Below the pieces are notes generated by a model that was given only the letters and a program-made list of their open reading frames with translations, made no database searches and was not told where the DNA came from. From CAZAQV01 sp964487255 (lineage in GTDB: Bacteria; Myxococcota_A; Polyangia; Polyangiales; CAZAQV01), in assembly GCA_964487255.1 (NCBI GenBank), contig CAZAQV010000027.1:18966-82965 (forward strand): DNA of 64,000 nt. Direction: 5' to 3'. Positions 8,747 through 16,584 of this stretch are shown one piece after another. Numbering within the stretch: position 1 is the stretch's first letter; each line of letters opens with the position of its first letter. Position numbers and translations under genes: made by a program.

Positions 8747-9842
8747 GATCACAGACGAAGAGCTGACGGAGATTCTTGGCCCCACGTTGGGGTACCAAAT
8801 GCGGCGATGGCCGCGCGAAACGCGAAGGACGATCGCGAAACTGGCTCACGAATTCGGCCTTGAGCAAAAGCAAGTTCTCGCAAAACTTCGACTTGGCACC
8901 CAACCAGACTGGATGGAGCGCCTTGTTTCGAGCGCCACCATTACGCACACAAAGTTTTTTCGGCATCGCTTTCAGTTGGAGAAACTCGCGCAGGCCATCT
9001 TCGCGAGGTGGCGGTCTCAATGTCGGCCGATTCATGTTTGGGTGGCTGGTTGTTCGAGCGGCGAAGAGGCTTATTCGATCGCCTTGCTCACTTCGCCCAA
9101 GGTCGAACTCCGCATCTTCGCTTCTGACATCAACAGACAAGCTATCGACGAAGCGAAGGATGGTCGCTATGCGAGGGGGCCGACGGGAAAGCCGTGGGCG
9201 GCGACGCCCAACCTCAGACGCAGGATCAATTTCGAGCAAGCAAGTTTGGTTGGCCCGCAGCCCTCGCCGCCGAATCTGCGCTTTGACTTCATCGTTTGTC
9301 GAAACGTGCTGATCTATTTCGGATCCGTCAATGCGAAGAAACTTTTCTTGTGTTTTCGATCGCGAGTGCGGGAAGACGGAGCATTGATCGTATCACCGGC
9401 TGACTCTCTTGTGCGGCGCGAGTCCGCCTTCACTCCGACGGAGACACTGGGCTGGTTACAAGTCGCAAAGGCCGTCCCGCCCGCGTTGTCCCGTGGACGG
9501 GTTACAACGGTCCCAGAAATTCGTACGAGCGACGTACTTAACGCTCGTGCCATGCGGTCGCCAGGTGAAGCGCAAGCGGAGCAACGGTCCGAACTTGAGG
9601 CTGGTGCGCTAGCGCTCAGCGCAGGATCGTTTGAGGAAGCGGAGCACTGCTTTCGAGCACACTTGGATGTTCATAAGAGTGACAGCCGGGCGTGGTTCTT
9701 GTTGGGGGAGGCTTTGCGTAGCCGAGGTGAGAGCTCTCAGGCGCTCGCGGCCTTTTCGTGGGTCCAAGAAGAGTCTGATTCAGCGCTACAGCAAGCCGCG
9801 GCGCGCCGAATACGCTCCTTGATCAGGGTTCGTCGCCGCTGA
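8733..9842 (+). CDS. CheR-type methyltransferase with TPR tail
   Basis: A second CheR. Its SAM loop is VWVAGCSSGEEAYS and the motif VCRNVLIYF sits near residue 195. After the catalytic domain it has a helical tail (about 285-365) with two TPR-like repeats: LEAGALALSAGSFEEAEHCF and SRAWFLLGEALRSRGESSQA. TPR tails on CheR occur in alternative chemosensory systems and tether the enzyme to partners. The open frame extends upstream to 8598 inside cheB2. I chose GTG at 8733 because it begins just before the conserved domain and overlaps the cheB2 stop by 14 bases. It is the last gene of the che unit. Confidence 0.85.
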   Translation: MLDSEITDEELTEILGPTLGYQMRRWPRETRRTIAKLAHEFGLEQKQVLAKLRLGTQPDWMERLVSSATITHTKFFRHRFQLEKLAQAIFARWRSQCRPIHVWVAGCSSGEEAYSIALLTSPKVELRIFASDINRQAIDEAKDGRYARGPTGKPWAATPNLRRRINFEQASLVGPQPSPPNLRFDFIVCRNVLIYFGSVNAKKLFLCFRSRVREDGALIVSPADSLVRRESAFTPTETLGWLQVAKAVPPALSRGRVTTVPEIRTSDVLNARAMRSPGEAQAEQRSELEAGALALSAGSFEEAEHCFRAHLDVHKSDSRAWFLLGEALRSRGESSQALAAFSWVQEESDSALQQAAARRIRSLIRVRRR

Positions 9843-9971
9843 TTACAGGGAGGAGCGGCACGCCGAGCAGAACCATCTCGGGCGGAACAAGGCGGGTTCA
9901 CCTGAAGGCTCGTTTTAGGCGCGCCTGTCTCTTTGAGCAGACAGATAGCGAGAAAAACGAAGTGGTCCTGA

Positions 9972-11321
9972 ATGGCATGCCAATTGCTCCAGCTCAACGG
10001 TATGGGTTGGGTCAAGCGTCTACCGTGCTCCGAGCAGCGATCGACAATTTTGTGCGGATCGATCTGCGCGATCTTGGTTGCATCCTCGGTCTCGTGCGGG
10101 CGGCTGTACTTTCAGACACTCGATAGCGATGGCGGGAGCACCGTGGATGGCGGGAGCAGCGTAAGCGTCTTGAGCAATGTGGACGGATTGAGTCGCCCGG
10201 ACGGCGCCAGCATGGCGGACGGCGCCAGCATGGCGGACGGCGCGGTGAGTGTGGACGGCGCGGTGAGTGTGGACGGCGCGAGCATGATGGACGGCGCGAG
10301 CATGATGGACGGCGCGAGCATGATGGACGGCGCGAGCATGGCGGACGGCGCGGTGAGTGTGGACGGCGCGAGCATGATGGACGGCGCGAGCATGATGGAC
10401 GGCGCGAGCATGATGGACGGCGCGGTGAGTATGGACAGCTCAAGCAGCATGGATGGCGCGATGGACGCGATGAGTCCAAGCTGCAGCGATGGGGTACAGA
10501 ACCAGAATGAAACGGGTGTCGACTGTGGAGGCGTCTGTGTTCCTTGCTTTGCCTGCACGACGGTCACGACCATTCCACAGAGCGAGTGCGATGCATTGGT
10601 GGCGCTTTTTCGTGACACCAATGGTCCGGCTTGGACCAACGCGAGCGGCTGGCTCAGCGCGCCGGACCCTTGCTCCTGGTTCGGTGTGACCTGTAGGTCT
10701 TCAAACGTGATCAACCTCAACCTTGCAGCCAACAATCTGGTTGGATTCATAAGTTCTCAGGTTGGTGACCTTTCCATGCTCAGCGTATTGGACCTCGATG
10801 CCAATGGACTCCGTGGCTCGATCCCGCCGGAGCTTGGGAGCCTGAGCCAGTTGCAGACGATCGATTTGGATAGCAATCAGCTTACCGGTCAGATTCCGGC
10901 GACGCTCGGCAACCTCACCGAGCTGCTCCGTTTGGATCTTTCATTCAACAATCTGACCGGGGGGATACCGACCTCGCTGGGCAACCTGACTCTGCTTCAG
11001 CGTTTGACTTTGCAGGGCAACCAACTTCAGGGCGCGATTCCCGCTCAGCTGGGGTTCTTGTCCGACCTCGTGGTCTTCAATCTAAAGCGGAACCAGTTGG
11101 GCGGAAGCATCCCTGCGGGGCTGGGTAACCTCACGAGCTGCGATACGTTTAATCTCGCGTTTAACGACCTTTCAGGAGAAGTTCCAACAACCCTTGCTTC
11201 GGTTCCCGGCAGGACGGATTTTCTGCTTCACGGACAGAGCGGATGCCTCAGCACGCCCAATGCCGGCTTTGCGGCGCTGCTCGATAGCCGCGATCCCCAA
11301 TGGGACGACGGCTGTCCTTAG
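9972..11321 (+). CDS. Plant-type LRR lipoprotein with a repetitive linker
   Basis: A secreted, probably lipid-anchored protein of up to 449 residues. The signal segment TILCGSICAILVASSVSC ends in a weak lipobox. A low-complexity linker of DGASMM/DGAVSV hexamers follows. A Cys-rich stretch (DGVQNQNETGVDCGGVCVPC) comes next, of a kind common in myxobacterial surface proteins. An LRR N-cap (WLSAPDPCSWFGVTC) then leads into seven or so repeats of the L-x-G-x-I-P plant type, and a C-cap ending DPQWDDGCP. LRRs of this type bind other proteins or glycans. ATG at 10002 is an alternative start. It is paralogous to 12274-13329 and to the remnant at 14925. Confidence 0.85.
   Translation: MACQLLQLNGMGWVKRLPCSEQRSTILCGSICAILVASSVSCGRLYFQTLDSDGGSTVDGGSSVSVLSNVDGLSRPDGASMADGASMADGAVSVDGAVSVDGASMMDGASMMDGASMMDGASMADGAVSVDGASMMDGASMMDGASMMDGAVSMDSSSSMDGAMDAMSPSCSDGVQNQNETGVDCGGVCVPCFACTTVTTIPQSECDALVALFRDTNGPAWTNASGWLSAPDPCSWFGVTCRSSNVINLNLAANNLVGFISSQVGDLSMLSVLDLDANGLRGSIPPELGSLSQLQTIDLDSNQLTGQIPATLGNLTELLRLDLSFNNLTGGIPTSLGNLTLLQRLTLQGNQLQGAIPAQLGFLSDLVVFNLKRNQLGGSIPAGLGNLTSCDTFNLAFNDLSGEVPTTLASVPGRTDFLLHGQSGCLSTPNAGFAALLDSRDPQWDDGCP
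10200..10433 (+). repeat. Thirteen in-frame 18-bp tandem repeats
   Basis: Inside the LRR lipoprotein gene, thirteen 18-bp units run head to tail. They start with GACGGCGCC or GACGGCGCG and encode DGASMA (3), DGAVSV/DGAVSM (4) and DGASMM (6). Unit length is a multiple of three, so gain or loss of copies changes only linker length. The sister gene at 12274 has three to four units of a related 18-mer (DGSSNM/DGSSSM). Confidence 0.95.
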
Positions 11322-11388
11322 TTCTCCTCTTTCGTGGTGCGAGCAAAGCCATTTTCGGGGGCGGCATCAGCTGTGTTACAAGTGCCTC

Positions 11389-12138
11389 GTGCGAACTAGA
11401 CACATTCTTCTATTAAGCGTTTTGCTGTCTTGCGGCGACGACGAGCCGACGGTGGACACGGCGCCGACGGCCGAACAGGTCGAAGAGAAGGTCAAGGCGA
11501 CGGTGGAGGAAGAGAAAAAGCGCCTCGGCCTGGAAACTGACAAAAACTTTCCTGATCCTTGCAGCTTTCTGAGCGAAGCAGACGTTCGGTCCATCGCGGG
11601 TGTCCCTGCCGAGACCGAGGTCAAAGTTACGCCTGGCCGCGTGGCGAAAAACCTTTGCTCTTATTCGTGGGACAAGCCCAACGCGGAGGCCATTCGCAAG
11701 AAGAACGCCGAGGCGCAGCGCGAAGCGGTCATGGCGGCTATCAAGAACAAGGGTAGAAGAAAAGAAGCCATCTCCAGTTCGCTGATGGACGCGGTGCGCA
11801 AGGGTGAGCTTTCCACGGGCACGGTTTCGGTGAGCGTTCCGCAGTTTGAAATCAAAGACGCAGCGCAGGCCAAGAAAATTTATGAAACGGCAATCAATCG
11901 GATGGCCAAGGGTGTTTCGCGTACCGCGAAAACCAAGCTCGGCGATCACAAGATAACATTTCAGCGGAACTACGAGCCCGTCGCGGGTGTGGGAGACGCG
12001 GCCTCATGGTCTGAGAAAAGCAGTCAGATCGCGATTCGAAGCGGCAACAAGGTTCTCTATATTGACGTGCGCGTGGAGTCGGACAGTACCCAGAACTTCA
12101 AGATTGCGAAGAGACTCGCACTCGAAGCGCTCGATTAG
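11389..12138 (+). CDS. Lipoprotein of unknown function
   Basis: 249 residues, starting at GTG 11389. This start gives a compact lipoprotein signal peptide, VRTRHILLLSVLLSC, with lipobox LLSC and mature start CGDDE. The open frame extends further upstream to 11194 inside the LRR gene, but without signal-peptide character. After a charged helix (VEEKVKATVEEEKKRLG) comes a domain with two conserved-looking cysteines, DPCSFLSEADV and KNLCSYSW. This pattern recalls DUF3558-like lipoproteins, a resemblance I cannot confirm. The C-terminal part (about 150-249) has alternating strands and helices. No function can be assigned. Confidence 0.75.
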   Translation: MRTRHILLLSVLLSCGDDEPTVDTAPTAEQVEEKVKATVEEEKKRLGLETDKNFPDPCSFLSEADVRSIAGVPAETEVKVTPGRVAKNLCSYSWDKPNAEAIRKKNAEAQREAVMAAIKNKGRRKEAISSSLMDAVRKGELSTGTVSVSVPQFEIKDAAQAKKIYETAINRMAKGVSRTAKTKLGDHKITFQRNYEPVAGVGDAASWSEKSSQIAIRSGNKVLYIDVRVESDSTQNFKIAKRLALEALD

Positions 12139-12273
12139 TCAAGATCGCTCTCGTTGTTCCGGGCCAATCTAGATCGCATATTCGGCCCTGCTCATGATCA
12201 AAAATGCGGACCCAGTCAATATTTGGTCTTTTAGGTCAGATCGGCCACATTAGGTGAGTCATAGGTGGGCTTT

Positions 12274-13329
12274 ATGAACCATAGTGTTGGGGTGCTGGGA
12301 GGAGGCGATTGCGCTGCCAGGTGCTGTCCCGCTCGCTGGATGTGCATCGCGCTAGTTGCGTTCTCCATGTCATGCGGAAGGGTGTACTTTGAAACGCCCG
12401 CGCGCGACGGCTCGAGCAACATGGACGGCTCGAGCAGCATGGACGGCTCGAGCAACATGGACGGCTCGATGGACGCCGCACTTCCGAGCTGCACCGATGG
12501 CGTGCGGAACCAGAATGAAACAGGTGTCGACTGTGGCGGTGTCTGTATCCCTTGCTACGACTGCACAGCCGTCACGACCATTCCACAAGTTGAATGTGAT
12601 GCCTTGGTGGCGTTCTATCGCAACACCAACGGAATGGGTTGGACGGATCGCACGGGTTGGCTAAGCGCTCCTGACCCCTGCTCCTGGGTTGGTATAACGT
12701 GTGGGCCCGCGAACGTGACAGCAATTTCCCTTCAGGCCAACAATGTCGCTGGTGCTGTCGGTCCTGAGATTGGTGCGCTAACCGAGCTTGAGATCTTCGA
12801 CTTGGACGGAAATTCGATCGCAGGAAGTATTCCTTCCGAGTTGGGAAGTCTCAGTCAACTGAGGGTGATCGACTTGGACAACAATCAGTTGTCGGGTGCG
12901 ATTCCCGTAGGGCTGGGGAACCTAACGCAACTCATCCGATTCGATCTTTCGTATAACAACATCGGTGGAAACATACCGGGGTCATTGGGTAACTTGACGG
13001 CGCTTACGCGTCTGACACTTCACCGAAACCAGCTTCAAGGATCGATTCCTGCATCGCTTGGCGGGTTGACCGGCCTGACCGCCCTCAACCTCAGAGCCAA
13101 TCAACTGGACAGTGCAATCCCCGCGGAGTTAGGCAACCTCACGAGCTGCGATATCTTTAATTTGGCGGAAAACCAGCTTTCCGGAACGGTTCCGAGCACG
13201 CTTGCTTCCGTCCCGGGCGGAACGACATTTCTACTTCGCGGTCAAAGTGGATGTCTGAGCACGCCAGACAATGGATTTGCGACGCTGCTCGATAGCCGGG
13301 ACCCGCAATGGAACGATGGCTGCCCTTAG
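12274..13329 (+). CDS. Plant-type LRR lipoprotein, paralogue of 9972-11321
   Basis: About 351 residues. The signal segment WMCIALVAFSMSC is followed by a short linker of DGSSNM/DGSSSM hexamers, then the Cys-rich segment DGVRNQNETGVDCGGVC. The LRR cap WLSAPDPCSWVGITC and about seven L-x-G-x-I-P repeats follow, ending with FATLLDSRDPQWNDGCP. It aligns with the upstream LRR protein over almost its whole length; the main difference is the linker, which is shorter here. A GTG at 12265 is an alternative start; ATG 12274 has a purine-rich AGGTGGG just upstream. It is probably exported and lipidated, with a binding role inferred from the fold. Confidence 0.83.
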   Translation: MNHSVGVLGGGDCAARCCPARWMCIALVAFSMSCGRVYFETPARDGSSNMDGSSSMDGSSNMDGSMDAALPSCTDGVRNQNETGVDCGGVCIPCYDCTAVTTIPQVECDALVAFYRNTNGMGWTDRTGWLSAPDPCSWVGITCGPANVTAISLQANNVAGAVGPEIGALTELEIFDLDGNSIAGSIPSELGSLSQLRVIDLDNNQLSGAIPVGLGNLTQLIRFDLSYNNIGGNIPGSLGNLTALTRLTLHRNQLQGSIPASLGGLTGLTALNLRANQLDSAIPAELGNLTSCDIFNLAENQLSGTVPSTLASVPGGTTFLLRGQSGCLSTPDNGFATLLDSRDPQWNDGCP

Positions 13330-13333
13330 ATCC

Positions 13334-13879
13334 ATGCGCTGGTTGTTTGGTGTTTCGCTCTGCATCCTTGTCGGGTGCGGGCGGATAAACTTCTCGTACG
13401 TGCGGTCCGGCTCTGGCGATGCCGGCGCTATGCTTGAGGGCGGTGCGGTCGATGGCGGCGACGCGCTCGGGGACGGAGCCCAGCCACTCGACGCATCGTC
13501 GATACAAGACGGATCGGCCAGCGATTCACAGTCTCCCATTGACGGGCAGATGGGCGGGCAGGACAGCGCGCTATTGTTCGATGCTTCAAGCGGTAGCGCG
13601 ATGTTTACCGAGCCGACGCTGGGGCAGCGGTTTCTTTTGATGCCATCTGAAGGCGTCGACATCAGTTGGACGATTGAGGGCGTCCTGAGCGATATCCGCA
13701 TTCTGATCTACGAAGGGGATGGTGCGCCAATGGTGTTCGCGGACGAGGTGCGAGTGCCAGTTTCCGGCACGCTACGCCAAGCCTTTGGCCAAACGGGTTG
13801 TCGCTGCATCGCGGAAATTCAAGTGGCCGCCAGTGGGCAAAAGCTCGCGCAGACCTGGTTCGAAGTGATCATTGAATAG
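13334..13879 (+). CDS. Lipoprotein of unknown function
   Basis: 181 residues, beginning with a clear lipoprotein signal peptide MRWLFGVSLCILVGC. A disordered Gly/Asp/Ser linker (about 25-90) follows. A small C-terminal beta-rich domain (about 95-181; QRFLLMPSEGVDISWTIEGV and ADEVRVPVSGTLRQAF) resembles immunoglobulin-like surface modules. The start five bases after the LRR stop suggests one transcription unit. An upstream in-frame ATG at 13316 would overlap that gene. I do not recognise a named family. Confidence 0.75.
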   Translation: MRWLFGVSLCILVGCGRINFSYVRSGSGDAGAMLEGGAVDGGDALGDGAQPLDASSIQDGSASDSQSPIDGQMGGQDSALLFDASSGSAMFTEPTLGQRFLLMPSEGVDISWTIEGVLSDIRILIYEGDGAPMVFADEVRVPVSGTLRQAFGQTGCRCIAEIQVAASGQKLAQTWFEVIIE

Positions 13880-13906
13880 CTGAAAGCGGTCCCGCTGCTT
13901 GACGCT

Positions 13907-14599
13907 CTAGTTGGCTCGCCGTTCAAGCCGCCGTAGTCGTTGTTCGAGCTGTCGACGTTGAGCGCGTTCATGTTCGAGTTCGCTTGCAAGAGCTTGGACG
14001 GACGCCATCAGGACGCCTTGTGCGTCGACCCCCGCGATGACTTTGTCCGAGTTGCCAACGGCGAACGCCGCATGGAAGTCTTGTGCCATCGGACCGATGT
14101 GCGCGCCCTCGCGTTCGCGGTACTGCCAGCGTTGAATCGGGAGCTTGCGCAGAGTTTCGAGGATCGCCTCGGTATCGACTTGCTCGAAGTCCTGCTTTGC
14201 GTTGCGGTCACTTCTAGCGTCGCACTCGGTCGCACAGACTCCTTCGTCGGGGTATGGGACGCCCGAGCAACACATGAGCCCGCCGTTGCAATAGTTCGGG
14301 CCGTCGCCCGGGGCCGGGTCGCAACATGCTTGACCTGAGCCGCCACACACGCCGCCTTCAGCTGTGATAGAGCCATCAACGAGTGTGCTCGTCGCATCGC
14401 CCGAAGCATCCGCAATGGAGGCATCGCAGTAGATCATCGGGCACGTGCCATCGCTGCCGCTGATGCACACAGGTGTGCCGTCGCAATCGCCGCAGCACAC
14501 CTCTCCTTCGGCGCACATCCCATCACCGCACGTCACCCCGTCGTCATCACCACAGGCCACGGACACAAGTAAGACCAGACATGTCAAGATTTGTCGCAT
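13907..14599 (-). CDS. Cys-rich lipoprotein with S74-type intramolecular chaperone domain
   Basis: 230 residues on the minus strand. The signal peptide MRQILTCLVLLVSVAC gives a lipidated Cys. Residues 20-130 are rich in Cys and Gly (CGDGMCAEGEVCCGDCDG; CCDPAPGDG; LMCCSG). Residues 132-230 match the S74 (endosialidase-type) intramolecular chaperone: SDRNAKQDFEQVD, then ILETLRKLPIQRWQYR, then HIGPMAQDFHAAF, then GVLMASVQALASELE. The protein ends in a coiled coil. Such domains trimerise a fibre and then cut themselves off before the S-D/R site. Here the domain is attached to a small Cys-rich lipoprotein and not to a phage tail spike. Confidence 0.8.
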   Translation of the reverse strand: MRQILTCLVLLVSVACGDDDGVTCGDGMCAEGEVCCGDCDGTPVCISGSDGTCPMIYCDASIADASGDATSTLVDGSITAEGGVCGGSGQACCDPAPGDGPNYCNGGLMCCSGVPYPDEGVCATECDARSDRNAKQDFEQVDTEAILETLRKLPIQRWQYREREGAHIGPMAQDFHAAFAVGNSDKVIAGVDAQGVLMASVQALASELEHERAQRRQLEQRLRRLERRAN

Positions 14600-14924
14600 G
14601 CCCGGAGTCTATCCAACGGACGGCGGCAGCCCTTAATTCTCGGCGTCGAATCGAGGTAAAAGGGTTGCGCACCCCCTGTCCGAGAAATCTGAGACAAAGC
14701 TGCTTTGGAGTTGCACTAGCACTACTTGATCAGCCTTCGTCCTGGAAAACGTTCGAACGAGTGACGACTTTTTGAAAGTCGTTCCAAGTCCAGGTTTGCT
14801 TTCGATTCTCAGGGGGAAAAGCCCTCCATGTGGAGGGCAATGAAAACGTGCATCAGTGCCACCATTGCCGGGTGACGGTGTAATCCACCCCAAGAGCGCC
14901 CTTCGTAGCGGTCAAAACCAAGCT
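14600..14924. other. Non-coding stretch between lipoprotein genes
   Basis: I see no supported gene here. A short palindrome, GCCCTCCATGTGGAGGGC (about 14820-14838), could form a hairpin but is not followed by a T run. The region separates the S74 lipoprotein start from an LRR gene remnant and may hold the lipoprotein promoter. Confidence 0.5.
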
Positions 14925-15122
14925 GGCTCTCTCACGAGTTGCGAGATCTTTAGTCTGGCTTACAACCAGCTTTCCGGCACGCTTCCAAGCTCCCTTGCTT
15001 CCGTCCCTGGCGGAACGACCTTTCTGCTTCGGGGACAAACTGGCTGTCTAAGCACGCCGGATACGGGATTTCCCGCCTTTCTCGATGGTCGCGACCCTCA
15101 GTGGAATGACGGCTGCCCTTAA
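14925..15122 (+). pseudogene. 3' remnant of a third LRR lipoprotein gene
   Basis: From about 14925 the frame reads SLTSCEIFSLAYNQLSGTLP and then LASVPGGTTFLLRGQTGCLS, ending DPQWNDGCP and a stop. This is the last LRR and C-cap of the two intact LRR lipoproteins at 9972 and 12274. Nothing upstream in this frame resembles a signal peptide, Cys-rich module or LRR N-cap. The 5' part is therefore gone, and this is a decayed copy of the family. Confidence 0.85.
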
Positions 15123-15288
15123 CTTGGATGGAGTTGAACTAGAATAATGAAGACAGCTGCGTAGCCTTTCCTCTTGGCACGTGCTGCTGCGCGTTTCTTG
15201 AACTAAAGAGTTGAATAGTACAAGCTTTTCAGGGGAAGAGCGTGGGGCGTAGGGAGTGAACCCGCACCGGCTGAAATGAGCACAAGGC

Positions 15289-16542
15289 ATGACAAGGACG
15301 AATCGGAATATTCCTAAGGGAATCAAGTACACGTACACACCCTCTGCATTGTTCGACGAGCTGCTCGGTGGGTTATCCATTCGTCGGTTTTTGGATGACT
15401 ACTGGCAAAAAAATCCGCTCTTTGTCGAGCAGCAAGACGCTGTTCAGTCTTTGCTCGGGCAGTTTGATCCGGTCGCGAAATGTCTCGAATGGGCTCGACA
15501 CAAGAAGGTTGAAGTTCTTGATGGTCCAACACGTGCAGATTTGACTCCCGAGGAAGCGGTTTCGAAGATACAAGCGGGTGGCGATGTGCACCTGCTGCTC
15601 GTTGACGAGGTCGATCCGGCCCTTCAGAAGCTGTCGTCCGCGGTTCGGGCAGAAACCCAATTCATAGGACCAATCTCGATGACGGTGATCTTGACGCAGT
15701 CCGAGAATCCAACGTCGCTGCATTTCGACGGGCGCGGTGTGTTTAATATCCAAGTTACTGGCCGCAAGACTTGGCGGCACGCTTCTGACGTTGCGCTTTC
15801 ATGGCCTGAGACCTCTGGCTTTGCAGACAAAATGGACCTTTCGTCAATCGACGACTGGCAACAGGTAATTTACGAGCGTATACCGGCTCGCGACGCTCTC
15901 ATCGAGCGAGAGATGATCCCGGGCTCGGCGATATATATACCCTCCGGTCTTTGGCATGAGGTGCCCGCAGTCCCTGGAACGCCTGCACTCAGCGTTCTTA
16001 TCTCGTTCGATCCCTTTTCATGGCTTAGGGTTCTTGAGGAGGTGATGGGGGATGAACTCGTGCACTTACAATACGCACGTGCGGTTGAACCCGGGTTACA
16101 GACTGCAGCGAGCTGGAAGAAGCTCACGGGGTTTCTGGTCGATCGTGCGCATGAGCTTTCGGATGCCGAAATTCAACGAAAGTTCTTCGGCCTCATGACT
16201 CGATCGAGCAAATGTCTGTTGAGCCCAGACACCGAGATCGCTTCAAAGTTCGACCCGGAAGATCCTACTCAGGAGATTGTGCACAGCTATGCGGGGGCGA
16301 TGTATCTTTGGGATCGGCGAGACCATGGAAAAGGCATCGAGATATTTAGCGGCCCTCACGTTATTGCAATTGAAGAAGAGGCGTATCCACTTTTTCACTA
16401 CATTGTCTGCAACAAACGCTTTCGAATGAATGCGCTTCGACAACCGTTTGGAACACTCTCAGAACAGAAGGTGCAGGAGTATATTCGATCCTTGATCGAA
16501 GGTGGTGTGTTGGACGTTGTCAAGTCGCTACCAACACAATAA
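15289..16542 (+). CDS. JmjC/cupin 2-oxoglutarate hydroxylase (ROX/Cupin_4-like)
   Basis: 417 residues. The double-stranded beta-helix iron site is visible: H145-x-D147 in TSLHFDGRGVFNIQV and the distal H223 in IPSGLWHEVP. The core is followed by helices and a C-terminal winged-helix-like tail (TLSEQKVQEYIRSLIEGGVLDV), as in ribosomal oxygenases of the YcfD/MINA53 group. Those enzymes use Fe(II) and 2-oxoglutarate to hydroxylate a side chain (Arg or His) in a protein. It starts a co-directional run with the C39 exporter (42-bp gap), so I infer a peptide substrate. Whether it acts on ribosomal proteins instead cannot be excluded. Confidence 0.82.
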   Translation: MTRTNRNIPKGIKYTYTPSALFDELLGGLSIRRFLDDYWQKNPLFVEQQDAVQSLLGQFDPVAKCLEWARHKKVEVLDGPTRADLTPEEAVSKIQAGGDVHLLLVDEVDPALQKLSSAVRAETQFIGPISMTVILTQSENPTSLHFDGRGVFNIQVTGRKTWRHASDVALSWPETSGFADKMDLSSIDDWQQVIYERIPARDALIEREMIPGSAIYIPSGLWHEVPAVPGTPALSVLISFDPFSWLRVLEEVMGDELVHLQYARAVEPGLQTAASWKKLTGFLVDRAHELSDAEIQRKFFGLMTRSSKCLLSPDTEIASKFDPEDPTQEIVHSYAGAMYLWDRRDHGKGIEIFSGPHVIAIEEEAYPLFHYIVCNKRFRMNALRQPFGTLSEQKVQEYIRSLIEGGVLDVVKSLPTQ

Positions 16543-16584
16543 TCATTAACCCGATCGTCGAGTCACTTGGAAGACCACACGTAA

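Noticed and set aside
10200..10433. Regular repeats that might suggest a CRISPR array
   Set aside because: The units are contiguous 18-mers with no spacers and are in frame within a protein gene.
10012..10479. Minus-strand frame of 155 codons rich in RRPS repeats
   Set aside because: It is the antisense shadow of the 18-bp repeats in the LRR lipoprotein.
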